DNA from: Silene noctiflora
Lineage: Eukaryota > Streptophyta > Magnoliopsida > Caryophyllales > Caryophyllaceae
DNA: 64,000 bases
NCBI GenBank assembly: GCA_009801015.1
Contig: VHZZ01000750.1
Coordinates: 88,606 to 152,605 of the forward strand
Direction: 5' to 3'
Positions within the stretch are counted from its first letter, which is position 1. Each line of letters begins with the position of its first letter. Below, piece after piece: positions 48,201-58,781 of the stretch. Under the pieces are notes generated by a model. It ran no database searches. It had not been told where the DNA came from and saw nothing but the letters and a program-made list of their open reading frames with translations. Both the position numbers and the translations under genes were made by a program.

Positions 48201-49302
48201 AAAGCCCTTGTTTTAGTGGGTCTCTGATTAGTGAAAACACTGAACACCTCATTAGACGCTACTGATATGACAGAAAGCCTGTGATGGCAACATGTTGCCT
48301 GCCATATCAGTATAACATATGTACTGCGTAAATCAATACCCTTTGAAAGACCCTTTACGTATAACATATTAGAAAATATCAGCGTCTAAGCTAAAAACTC
48401 GCTGATGCGTTGCATATTCTTGAAATGTAATACGAGTATCATGTGAATTTTGTCAAATGTTTAGAGATGTTGCCTGGAGAGAGATGTTTTCTCTCAGATT
48501 CTTATTTGCTTCCTGTTGAACAAATGTTTGGCAGGAATCTCTCTATCGGACAACTGAAGTTCAACAGAATTTTGAGGGCATGCAACCCCTGTACTTTTTG
48601 AAGGTAACCCTTTAATCAATGCTTTCAGATATCAATTTTGCGCATTATCTACACACAAAAATGTGATTTCATCTGGTCCTTATGTAACTATGTAAAATTT
48701 CCAGAAGCATGACATTTGGGTGGCAGCTTTAATGAAAATGTAGTTCTTGCTTAGAAAATTAGCCTAAGCAGTGTCATTTATTACTCTCTTCAACTCGTTT
48801 TCCTCCCTAGAGGGCAATGGGTGGCCGGGTGGGCATCATCCGGTGATAGCAAGGACCTCTCTCAGGTTTCTTGTTCGTACGACAATAATACATCATATGG
48901 TGATACCAAGTCGCACTGCTCTCTCGCATGTTTTAGGACGACTTTTTAAATAAGGATCCCGTAGCACATTTTCTTTTCTATAAGAAGATAAATGGCAGTA
49001 ACTCCTAGGCACCCAGCGGATGATACTAAGCTTCCCACCCGTCTTTACTCATTCTCTCATAACCCTTTTTTTAAGTTCAAGGAAATAGAATCTGAAAGAG
49101 AAGGGCAGGGGGGAGGGAATATAGAACCTGAAAAATTAGGGTCGACGATGACATGAATTAAGATGATAGGCCGGCCTTGGGAAACAAGGTTATCAACAGC
49201 CCATCTAAGGGCATATTGGCTATTTTTATCCTTGTCTATTGCCACTGCCACCACCCCATTTGAGCCTGCCTTTTTTCCTGCACTCCCTTTTGCTGTCCAC
49301 AT
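42248..49302 (-). CDS. USP/coiled-coil/protein kinase (RLCK IX type), complete, 10 exons
   Basis: This is a cytoplasmic Ser/Thr kinase with an N-terminal universal-stress-protein domain, without a U-box. Exons, 5' to 3': 49302-49128, 47835-47723, 47638-47520, 47268-47045, 46291-46017, 45432-45319, 45041-44685, 43694-42936, 42466-42394, 42270-42248, giving 743 residues. The USP domain (residues ~15-165) opens GVVAVAIDKDKNSQYALRWA and ends GAPDFCNVYVISKSKIS. A coiled coil (EDVENEMRRLRLELKQTMEM) precedes the kinase. Kinase landmarks are GEGGYGPV at ~423, VAVKVL with Lys ~443, HRDLKPGNILLD with Asp ~538, DVG in place of DFG (usual in this family), and GTFCYIDPEYQQTG. The C-terminus is the least certain part. 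A stop follows the donor of exon 8 (TAG at 42924), and the two small terminal exons are chosen because they stay in frame and resemble the Ser-rich tails of relatives. Databases often label such genes PUB52-like despite the missing U-box. Confidence 0.9.
42500..42863. repeat. Eroded GGGTCAGGTT-rich element in a kinase-gene intron
   Basis: Strings such as GGTCAGGTTGGGTC, GGGTGGTTTTGGGTCAGG and GGTTATCCTCGTCGGGTGAT fill the intron between the two last kinase exons. It ends in GTGCCAGGTCTA, like the termini of the hAT-like elements at 50 and 53 kb. The left terminus is not recognisable. Confidence 0.5.
43973..44143. mobile_element. Stowaway MITE (171 bp)
   Basis: The left end CTCCATTGTCCATGAAAAGA and the inverted right end CTCCCGCCATCCATGAGTTA lie between TA dinucleotides at 43971-43972 and 44144-44145. 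It sits in an intron of the kinase gene. Confidence 0.7.
44430..44655. repeat. Eroded GGGTCATTT-rich sequence in a kinase-gene intron
   Basis: GGTTTGGGTCATATTCGGAT, GTCATTTAGGGTTCAG and GTCATTTTGGTTTCGG recur. The composition matches the hAT-like GGGTCGGGT family, but no ends can be defined. Confidence 0.4.
45565..45790. mobile_element. Stowaway-type MITE with TTTGACTT ends
   Basis: It starts CTCCCTCCATCCCACTTATA after a TA at 45563-45564. It continues CATTTGACTTGTGTGGTCAA and ends near an inverted CAGTCAACTTTGACAGATAA. The right terminus is degraded, so the end is approximate. Confidence 0.55.
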
Positions 49303-49854
49303 CCTCGCTTCGTTCTTCCTCCTCCTTTTTCTCTTTTCCTATCTGACTTTTGTTTTTGTTTTTGTTCTTCTTTCTAAATATTCTATTATCTCGTGATCAA
49401 TTAATTTGATAATATATTTGCACCACACGATCTACACATTCGAACATTGTTATTCAAACATGTTTTCCGAGTTACTTAACATATTCGAGTGGAAAAAAAT
49501 TCCTTGAAAAAACAAAAAATGTAACATTAGCAACATTGAATTACATGTCTTTCTCTCTGTTTTTTTTTTCTTTGTCTAGTTTTTTAATGATTGAAACTCA
49601 TTGAAAATTTTGTGCATGCTGCTCTCCCACCCATTTCTTTTGTTCTATGTTTAGCCATTTCCTGAAATTTAGTTATAGATCATAAACTTATGCAAATCCC
49701 TAAAATACATACAGTGGAAATAATTCAAAATATTTCTTGATATTTTCAGTGAGGCTCTTAATTTGTTCCTCATAATCTGAGTTTAGACGATAAACCGACA
49801 CTTGGACCGTAAATAGATACTACTCTATTATGTTGTTAATCTGGGTCTTGGACG

Positions 49855-50064
49855 AAGCGATTTGTTTTTCATTAACGATGATATTTACGACATTTGCTCT
49901 TTTTCTTGACTTCGCATTGTTTTTCGTTTGTTCGTAGGCAGTTCAATAAGGTCGCTCATTGTTTAGCTGATCGTGTTCCTTGGATTGAAGGTAGACGTGC
50001 GTGGTTTACCGATACTCCAGAGGACATCCTATGTATTACGTATCGTGATTTATTATTTCGCTAA
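49855..50064 (+). pseudogene. LINE remnant: C-terminal RNase H region
   Basis: The frame from about 49913 reads HCFSFVRRQFNKVAHCLADR, then VPWIEGRRAWFTDTPEDILC and ITYRDLLFR with a stop at 50062-50064. The phrase VRRQFNKVAHCLA is the standard end of the RNase H domain found at the 3' end of many plant L1-type LINEs. Upstream the match fades within about 60 bases, with a likely frame change. This is a short 3' fragment, as expected from 5' truncation or decay. Confidence 0.65.
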
Positions 50065-50449
50065 TCTGACATGGGATCTAAAAGAACCCATTTATCCAGT
50101 TGATAATGAACATTAATTAGTGATATATATTATTTTTAAATTAGTTTATACTCAAAAGACGGTTTTAACTCTATTTATTACGTAAACTCGTTTCTTACCT
50201 TGCCGAAATCGGCGACTCACAACAAAATAACATCTGGCAATTTACTATTGGAACACATTTATTTTTGTAATCCCTACTAAAATGACCATGTGGTCCTTGG
50301 GCAACCATGATCAACTACCTGTGTTATAGATCACTTTCAATTAGATGTGGAATCAAATTATGCGAATATTCTTAGAATTTATGACCAAATTTATGTAAGA
50401 TCCACTTATACAGGTTTACACTTTTATATACCTACGTAATACTCGTCTG

Positions 50450-50956
50450 TAGAGCCGCCAATTATTGACACGACCCGAAAATACGACACGAAATTAGCGG
50501 GTTAGGGTCAAGACATTGTGACTCATTTAAGTAATTGGGTTGACACGGACACGACACGAAACTTAAATGGGTCGAGTTAGGGTTGAGCTTTTTTTAAACG
50601 AACCCGACACGAATAACCTATTTATTTAAAAGTGTGATAATATATTTGGGTTGAGTCAATAATTCAACAAAACAACTTAAAAATAAGCATTTTCATTCGT
50701 TATTTTTGGGATAATATGGCTATAAAAGCGGAGTTTATTTTATTAATTTATTGGGTTAAACGGGTTGAGTGGGTTAAAAATGATCTGCTTAATGATAAAT
50801 GGGTTAAACAGGTCGGGTTGAGTTATAGAAAAGTTAAATGGGTTGGGTTAGGGTTGAGACAAATGACCGTTTATGTAATTGGGTCGGGTTAGGGTTGAGG
50901 TAGTAGTGACCCGTTTAAAGTTGACACGACACGACCTGACCTGTTTGTCAGGTCTA
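50450..50956. mobile_element. hAT-like non-autonomous element, GGGTTAGGGT/ACGACACG-rich
   Basis: It starts TAGAGCCGCCAATTATTGAC and ends with the inverse of TAGACCTGACAAACAGGTC. The flanks CTCGTCTG (50442-50449) and CTCTTCTG (50957-50964) form an 8-bp duplication with one mismatch. Subterminal regions repeat ACACGACACGA and GGGTCGGGTTAGGGTTGAG strings. No transposase frame. Confidence 0.8.
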
Positions 50957-52020
50957 CTCTTCTGTCTCGCTCATTTGTTCTCCTATTTTATTTTTGAGTG
51001 TCTTAATTAATTGTTGTTTTTTCTATTTTAAAAATGAACTTATTGAGCAGTCTGATCATTCAAACTCAATTTGTTCCACTTATCATTTAGTAATTGACCT
51101 CCGCCTCTTTCCTTGGTCATTGTGTCAAAAGCGAAGAACAACAATTGACCGGAACGGAGGGGGTAATAAACAAGAGATAGAGAGACGTATACAATTCACA
51201 AGTTAGAAGGTAAAAAGGGGGTAAAATGAACATTGCTTATAAAATGGTGATAAGTAGACATAATTAGGTGATATTCTTTTAAATATATTATATTTTTATA
51301 GAGTGCAAATCGTGTCTCATTTCGTGTATTATCTTGTATTTTTGTATCCCATTACTTCTATTAATGACACATAAGCACCTTAATATATATATTATTACTA
51401 TTTCTATTATTTAAAGTGTGACGTGTCGACATATTATGTTAGTAGGATACGAGAAAAGACATAAAAATGGAATATATGATTTCAACTCGTTTTTATGAGG
51501 ATAAAATTGTCATAAAACTTAGTTTTTCTTTCTTGTGTAAAAGGAGCAACGAGGGCAAATATAATGTTGATTGCTCACCAGGTTTGAACACGGGTCATGA
51601 GTACCACCAGTCCACCACTCACGACTTTATCGACTAAACTAATTGACACATGTTCCTAAAACTTAGTTGAAAATGAATAAATTGCAACTTTATCATAATC
51701 GACTTGAAAAAGAAAGTATAGCCAAACTAGAAACCAACATAGTTCTGTTTGAGAAAGGATGAAATAAATTTGTCTTATTCTAGAGAATTAATCTAGTTTT
51801 CTTACCTTTAAAAAAAAAAAAATAGTTCGATTTCAGAATGTTCTACATTGCTAAGGGTTATTCTACCAAAAGGTGTCGAGTTCAGAAGAGAATGTTACAG
51901 TGTTAAACTCATGAGCTAATGCTTTAAATTACCTCACTCGTCGTCCTACCCAACTCAAATTCAAAATAAATTAGATTGCTTTTCTAATCACTAAGTCACT
52001 CACTCTCATTCGAAAACAAA

Positions 52021-52210
52021 ACGTCTTGCTTGTCACGAACACTATCCATCACAAGCTGAAAAACGGATAGTGTCTCTCTCACAATAAAACAAGTGGGTGG
52101 GCAAGTGGTGATGGAGCACCCCATAAATAGTGTCACGTGTATATTATGAGAGGGGCACTATCCGTCCTCAACTTGTACCGAATAGTACCCGTCTTCAATG
52201 AAAATTTGTG
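52021..52210. mobile_element. MITE copy A of an inverted pair
   Basis: The ends ACTATCCATCACAAGCTGAA and the inverted GACGGGTACTATTCGGTACA flank a short GC-richer centre (AAACAAGTGGGTGGGCAAGTGG-like). The inverse of this element matches copy B at 52358-52520 over its length. Confidence 0.7.
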
Positions 52211-52357
52211 ATTTCAAAAAGGCCAATAAGAAATCATGGACGAGGTAAACGTAAGCACAATTATTGCACAAGTACCGTATCAAGGGCTCCTAGAGGCAGC
52301 AAACCAACACCATGACTATTCTATGATGACCTCACTTTACTTTATAATTTATTTATT

Positions 52358-52520
52358 ACAAATTCTCATCGAAGACGGATATTATCCGTCACAAGTTGAA
52401 AACGGATAATACCTCTCTTACAATATGCAAGTGACACTATTCATAAGGTGCTCAAGTGCCGTATCCGGACTATTCTTTTTCAACTTGTGACGGATAATAT
52501 CCGTTACAAACAGGACGCTT
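52358..52520. mobile_element. MITE copy B of an inverted pair
   Basis: The inverted ends ACGGATATTATCCGTCACAA are followed on both sides by GTTGAAAA and are nearly perfect. The outer sequence ACAAATTCTCATCGAAGACG on the left corresponds to the inverse of the right flank of copy A. Each end is itself a small palindrome (GGATATTATCC). Confidence 0.75.
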
Positions 52521-53291
52521 TGTTTATTTATTTATTTATTTAGTAATCATCCCATGATCATATTTATACTTGCACTAGGTTACATATTATTGCTTAATTA
52601 GGTAGGATTAAGCACTTCCTACTTGGATCCAATGTTCAATACTATTTATATCAGTCAGAATTATCCATTTCTTTTTAACGGTTTAAATATAAAATGATCT
52701 AATAATCGTATTTTCGAGCAATGAACGACGTTTATACTGTTAATACAAAGATAAGACTTACATTATTAACTTTGTTTAGTATGTTAATCTATCACCCATT
52801 ACCTTAATTCCGAGTTCTGATTCAATCAGTTTAGCTGCTAATAACATCCGCAAATTCTTGTTTCAAACGGTCACTTTCGTTTGAAACTTCAGACGGACAT
52901 ATGTGACTATTTTATTGTTAATTACAATGGTTCAGTTAATTTTTACAGGCTTACAACTTATGGTAATTTGTTTTTCAATAATGCTCACATTTACCTGTAA
53001 AATAATTATAAAATTCCGTTTTATTAATTCAGATTAAAATAGCCCGTCTAAAGCCAGATTTAATTGAATAATATCATATGCATGTGTACTATTGTACTAT
53101 ATTCAAATTCAAGGAACTAACAAGTGGCCAACAAGGATTAGTTGTATAATGGACTCACTCATTGCTCCATGCAAATGACTTGCTTAAAGTAAAAAATCAT
53201 AATCAACAACTTGAATTTCAACAGATAATATTTGAACCAATCAAAAACACTACAAAATTTTTTTGTTTAAGACGGAAATATTGGTCTCATG

Positions 53292-53711
53292 TAGACCTGG
53301 CAAATCGGGTCAACGGGTCAGGCCAGTTCGGGTCGGGTTAGTTCGGATCTTTAATTGATTTTGGGTTAATTCGGGTCGCCTCGGGTCATTTCGGGTTTCG
53401 GGTTTATTTCAGATTTGTTCGTCGGGTCGGGTTATTTTGGATCGGGTCATTTTCGGGTCAATGAATAAGAGAAAAAAAGTCATTTCAAGTTCTTTCGGTT
53501 CAATTAGAGTTATGTTTTGTAGGGTCATTTTCGGGTTGGGTGGTTTCAGAACCGGGTCATTTTCGGGTTGGGTCAGTTACGTGTCAAAAGTTTGGGTCAT
53601 GTTCGGGTCGGGTCGGGTCTGTTCGGATTTTCGGGTCACATTCGGGTGATGTAGTTCGGGTTTTTTCGGGTCTCGGGTCAATCGGGTCGGGTTACTTTTG
53701 CCAAGTCTAGA
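53292..53711. mobile_element. hAT-like non-autonomous element, GGGTCGGGTT-rich
   Basis: It starts TAGACCTGGCAAATCGGGTC and ends with the inverse of TAGACTTGGCAAAAGTAACC. GTCTCATG precedes it and CTCTCATG follows two bases after the terminal TA, giving a 7/8 target duplication. The whole body is made of CGGGTCGGGT, TTCGGGTC and GGGTCATTTTCGGGTT strings. Confidence 0.78.
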
Positions 53712-54370
53712 CTCTCATGCTTAAATGGGTTAACAGAATATCTAAAGATTAACAAAACGTTATCCTATCTATACAAGTAGAATGTTATTTAACCCGCTTA
53801 TTCTTAACACGAATATATAATCGAAAAGACTGCAATTTGCAAATAAAGTACAACTGAGAAGTGGCTAAAATCCAAGGAAAAAACATAGACAGTAAGATAA
53901 CCATGGTAGATAATTGTGACAGATTAATTGAATGATATTATTCAGCAAGTTGATTATGACATAATCACATAAGTTTAATATATGATTAAAACTCCATAAG
54001 ATGACCATCATTTTGACCATGACTGTTTCATTTGTCTTATTCATTATCATTACATTATTACTCCAATATTTTCCTACATCTTTGTGTTTTTTTCCTTTGT
54101 GTGGCTTCTATTTTCCCTTTTTTATTTGTCTTTTTACATTAAATAATTTGATTTTTTATAAGTCTGATTTTTTTACATCATCTGACAAACAAAACCCATT
54201 TACTGATTTGTTGTTTTGTCACCTGAGATGCTCTTTTTTTACTGCTTTCATCAGACTGTAAATGTTTCTGGTTTTCAGGTAAAGTTTGAAACTTTCTGAA
54301 TTTCTGCATTTTGTAATGGTTGTACTGCTGTTATATTTTTCTGGGCATGTTTAATGTTAGTCCATTGTAA

Positions 54371-54440
54371 ATCTGCGGGAGCCATTGAGGCACTAGGATA
54401 ATGCTGTCGTCGTTGTTGTTGTTGTTGTTGTTTAAACTTT
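54371..54440 (+). mobile_element. Au-type SINE 3' end with GTT repeat tail
   Basis: TCTGCGGGAGCCATTGAGGC then ACTAGGATAATG is the Au SINE 3' terminus, followed by a GTCGTC(GTT)n tail. It lies in the presumed leader or first intron of the MYB-CC gene. Confidence 0.6.
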
Positions 54441-54841
54441 AATGTTAGTTCATTGTATTATTTTGTTGCTGATTTGTTTGTTTTTACTTTTTAGCTTTAA
54501 AGTTGTAGTCTTTATATAATTATTGAATGCCAAATGAGCTAGAAGAGAAGTTTCTGGGAATGTCATGGTTAATTTTTGTTGGATACATTGGTTGTTTTAC
54601 AAATGTTGTGTAAGTCGGGTTTACACAAGAAGTTTGTAAAACGGATTTATTTGATAACTAACTTTTCACTTGAATGAGTCCTGATATTTGTATATGTAAA
54701 TCTGTTCTACACAATGTTAGTGTAAAACGGTCTTATGGTAGAACAGATGTTGGTTGTTATCCGTTCTACACAATGTTACTTGTTTCTCTGATTCTTGCTG
54801 TCTTTGAGCAGGTGAGTATTTATGCGCAGGTTTTCAGGACA

Positions 54842-54925
54842 ATGGCTGAAAGAAGGTGATTTCAAATGCTAACCACCCTAATCGTATTGCTCGGAGTCTA
54901 CCTCATCTGGTTTCCAGCTCTCTAA
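54842..54925 (+). promoter_or_regulatory. Two upstream ORFs in the MYB-CC leader
   Basis: ATG at 54842 opens a 5-codon frame (MAERR, stop at 54857-54859). ATG at 54866 opens a 19-codon frame (MLTTLIVLLGVYLIWFPAL, stop at 54923-54925). Both precede the main start at 55049 without an obvious intron between. If the transcript begins upstream of 54842, both could reduce translation of the main ORF. Confidence 0.5.
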
Positions 54926-55048
54926 GCTCTTCCTCATCGCCCTACATTTAACTAAAGTCCCGTAGGCTTCATTTTCAGTGCTCAATTTGCACACCGCTCA
55001 CTCTTTCAATCTGTCTACCAATCCCGGAGCCATACAAAGTGTTCAGCA

Positions 55049-57715
55049 ATGAATCACCCTGGTAGAGCATCTGTTACTGTACACGACTCTGAAAAAGGGA
55101 CTTGTGTAGAGTTGTCATTTGTCGAAACATGCCAAGGTTCAGTGTTTAATGAATTTTCATTTCCTTCTACTCTTAAAAAAATTGAAAAAGTAAGACCCCT
55201 TAATCATGTTCCTGCATCATTACCTGAAAAATCTGGTCTAAGTAACGAATGCCCATCTCGTGCTTCAATGTTCTGCACCAATTTGTATCAATCATCTACA
55301 TCTAGTTCAGAATCTCAAAGGCAACTTGGGAATCTGCCATTTCTGCCGACTCCATCTACACCTTCTGTTCATTCAATCAAGACTGATTTACTTATGCAAG
55401 ATGATTCAGACAATCTGTATGATCAGCAAAGGCACTCAGAGGATTCATTTAGAGATTTTCTTAATTATCCCGGAGATACATCTGATGGAGAATACGATGA
55501 TGTCACTTGTGGAAGTGACTCTTTTGCTCTAAATGAGCAGTTGGAGCTACAGCTGTTGTCCGATGAGCTACACATTGCTATGACTGACAGCGGAGAAAAC
55601 CCGGGAATCAATGTAAGCTCTCTTGTAGTTCCACTGGTTAAGTACTTACTGATATTTTTTCCTTAAGTTTGATAACAATAACATCATCGTGAAATGAGAT
55701 GTCTGAACTCCCTTATTTCGAGATAGGAGTATAAAGAAATCTCTTTCTACTTTGTTCATAAAATGAATTCCTTTCTACTTTCTTAAGGAAATATACGAGG
55801 TATCGCCAGTGGCATCAAGGCCAGCTGAGGCAGCTGTACATAGCACCCCACAGTCTGCTCCACCATCAGTAAATGCTGTTTCCAGCCACAAGGCACCTGT
55901 GAATTCTGCAACTCATAGGACAAGAATGAGATGGACGCCTGAGCTCCATGAACGTTTTGTAGACGCTGTTAACAAACTTGATGGTGCTGAAAGTATGTAT
56001 CTGTATTAAATTCTCTTTAGGCTTACCTTATTTTAAATTTGTGAAACATTGCTTATTGTACCTTAAATTTCAGAAGCGACTCCAAAAGGTGTATTAAAGC
56101 TGATGAACGTTGAAGGAGTCACCATCTATCATGTGAAAAGCCACTTGCAGGTACGAGAAGTGGCAAACTTTATTTGGTCTAAACTCAAGTAGAGTTTAGA
56201 TCGTCGGATGGCCTGTCTGTTATTTTTGGCTCAGTCTGTTCAATGTTCTTTCCTGCAGAAGTACAGAGTGGCAAAGTATATACCAGAGAAAAAGGAAGGT
56301 CAGCATATTTTAATACATGTGAATTATGCCATAGCTTCCTGTAATTTTCGGACCATGAGATAAGTATTGATGCAAACAGGTTTCATAGTTTGGTTGTGGG
56401 TGACAATCCGAACAAAACATGTAGGAGACTGTTTTACATGTGAGACTGGCTCAAATCTGATGGAATTAGTTAATGGGTTTGTCTTATGTGTAAGACCGTC
56501 TCATAGAAATTTTGATCATCTTTTTTTTCCTATCAATTATAGTTTGTAGCCTATTGATTCATTTAGTACTCAGGCAAAGGTATTCAAAAGTTTAAACCAA
56601 GCAGAAAAATGAACTAAGGTAGTTTAGCCTTGCTGCCTCCAGCTTACTACTTACAAGTACGCTGATGCTTGATGGTGTAGCCGCCTAGAGTATAACCGCG
56701 CTTCAAAATACTGTGTTCCTTCACCTTCTTGTGTTTGAAGCTAAATAGATGATCATTTTTGTTGTACAGATAAGAAGACTTCTAGTTCCGAAGAGAAAAA
56801 GACCCAGTCAAGCAACAAAGCCTGTGATGGATCAAATAAAGGGTACGTGTAACGTGTTGCTTCCCAAATTCTGGCGATTCCTGTTTGTTTCCGATGCTAC
56901 TGCTAACCTTTTTTTTTCATCTTACTTTTTATAGGAGTATAACTGAGGCTCTAAGAATGCAAATGGAAGTGCAGAAACAGCTGCATGAACAACTTGAGGT
57001 ATTTTTCTGGCTTAACTGAGGTTGGGGGTTGCATGTCCTACGCTCTGATAGGACACGACACGACATTTTAACAATTCATTAAAGCAAACAGCACGGAACT
57101 ATTTCACGAAATAACTGTGTTTTGGCGTTGCAGTCGAGTCTGAATAATATAGCCTCTACGTCATACTTTGCTGCCTTGACTCGTTCCTAGGAAAATATGT
57201 CATTCAGTTCAGGTACGAGTCAGGTTATTTTGGGGCCTGATCATTTTAGGTATATTATGTTTGTAATCAGGTCGGGTTGGTCTTGTCAGGCTTATTCATG
57301 ACCATCACCTCGATCTCATCCAATATGCAATGTAATACAATGCTTGTAGACCGATGTAGTATCATAGACACGGTTTATGATAGGTCCGACAAGTGTGCTG
57401 AAACTGTTGTCCACACAGGTGCAAAGGCAACTTCAGGTACGTATAGAAGAACATGCCCGGTACCTGCAAAAGATCTTAGAGGAACAGCAAAAAACTCGCT
57501 GTGCCTTAGTCTCAACGCGGCCAACATCTCCCCCTTCACCCAAATCACCAGCTAAACCGGCTGTGTCCAAAACAGATTCCTCAACTTCGTTGCCATCAAA
57601 GCACCGAGCTGATGAACTTGACAATCTAGAGTTTTCAGCATGCCATAAAAAGCCTTGCCTTGAGGCTAATTCTAAATCGACTTCAGATGTTTATGATGTC
57701 GATACTTCATCATGA
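55049..57715 (+). CDS. PHR1-like MYB-CC transcription factor, complete
   Basis: MYB-CC factors of the PHR/PHL family bind GNATATNC (P1BS) sites and drive phosphate-starvation responses; SPX proteins restrain them. Exons: 55049-55612, 55788-55992, 56074-56150, 56259-56298, 56770-56842, 56935-56998, 57419-57715, giving 439 residues. The N-terminal half is acidic and Ser-rich, including [20 protein letters not shown]. The single MYB repeat (about residues 230-290) reads [40 protein letters not shown] and [18 protein letters not shown]. The coiled coil (about residues 315-365) reads [20 protein letters not shown] and [20 protein letters not shown]. The intron inside the MYB repeat, splitting GAE|KATP, and the one before KYR are at usual family positions. 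The closest relatives are PHR1/PHL types with KLMNVEG, but the exact orthologue is not assigned. Two uORFs precede the start. Confidence 0.92.
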
Positions 57716-58781
57716 ACCACGATGTGGTTGTGGCCGTGGTTTCTTCATCTTTCCCTCTTCTTATTTCTAGAGATATGTCCTCTCTATATCTTGTAAATAT
57801 GTCGATCTCGGAATTGTTTAGCATTGTATTAGTTATTGTTAATTCTGTTAACAATGACCACTTAGCATTGTATTAATTATTGTTAATTTATGTTGCACCA
57901 TGATCGTCATCACTGAATTAAGTCCCGTTCTTTTGGATTGAAACTATCTGAACATAACTTGTTTGAAGATTTAATGTGAATTGAACGGAATTAAACTTAA
58001 TTGAAATCAAGTACAAAAGAACATTTCTATAAATGCAGATAATACTAAAAAAACAATCACGATCTTGAACAGTTGCTAACTAAAGAAAAGCACAAATTTT
58101 ACTTGTAACGACTCGCACCCAATTTAAAATAACATTGAAAAAAAGGCGGTTGTGAGACGTCACAAGCAAGACAAGTGTCTGCATCAATCTACTGATATAC
58201 AGTAATTTAAATCAATTATGTAATCGGATCACTGAACATAATCTACAAGGATGATAAGATTATAATATCATGTTTTTTACAATAAACTTTCAAGGATAAG
58301 TTAATACTTCGTATAATACATGGAAGCCAAGGGAACAATCGGAGACGACTTCGTTTCCCCAAATGAAAGAAGGATACTAAAACAACACATGGAGGAAAAG
58401 CATTGAAGCCTCCGACTCTACTACACAAAAAAGATCAAGGAACTTATGAAGACAACCTATAGTACATTTGCCATCCTTCTATGGCATCTCGAGAGCTACA
58501 CAAATATCGAATCAATACTCGAGCTCCGGTGTTATGAGACATTACCAAGCATGATACGTATTGACATTATTCACCAGTTTCTCCGAGGTTGAGGGATTGA
58601 GAAGCAGGATATCCTTCTGCAAGTCAACTTTGTACAAATGTGTAATCCACTGTCCCTTCTCTTGCCAGTCTCAGGATACCCTGATTTTCAACCAGAGACA
58701 GGTAAGTCGAGTCTAAAAAATTACCAACATCACCAACTATGTCGATCTCCAAGTGTCTGCTAACTATGTACATGGGATCAG
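57716..58781. other. Convergent 3' flanks of the MYB-CC and acetyltransferase genes
   Basis: A direct duplicate of TTAGCATTGTATTA(G/A)TTATTGTTAATT at about 57818 and 57863 is visible, as is a MITE at 57924-58027. Otherwise it is 3' UTR-like sequence. No gene is seen. Confidence 0.5.
57924..58027. mobile_element. Short MITE related to the 35.65-kb copy
   Basis: The ends CCGTTCTTTTGGATTGAAAC and the inverted ATGTTCTTTTGTACTTGATT flank a GAATTGAACGGAATTAA-type interior. The outer GTTCTTTTGGA end matches the MITE at 35654-35834. Confidence 0.6.

Larger units (their letters stand above)
49303..54841. other. Gene-poor, transposon-rich island (5.5 kb)
   Basis: No intact gene is found. Recognisable items (a LINE remnant, two hAT-like elements, two inverted MITEs, a SINE end) are listed separately. 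The rest is AT-rich sequence with short direct repeats. The leader of the MYB-CC gene probably begins within 54.2-54.83 kb. Confidence 0.5.

Noticed and set aside
53437-53649. 70-codon ORF
   Set aside because: It is a by-product of GGGTCGGGT repeats in a hAT-like element.
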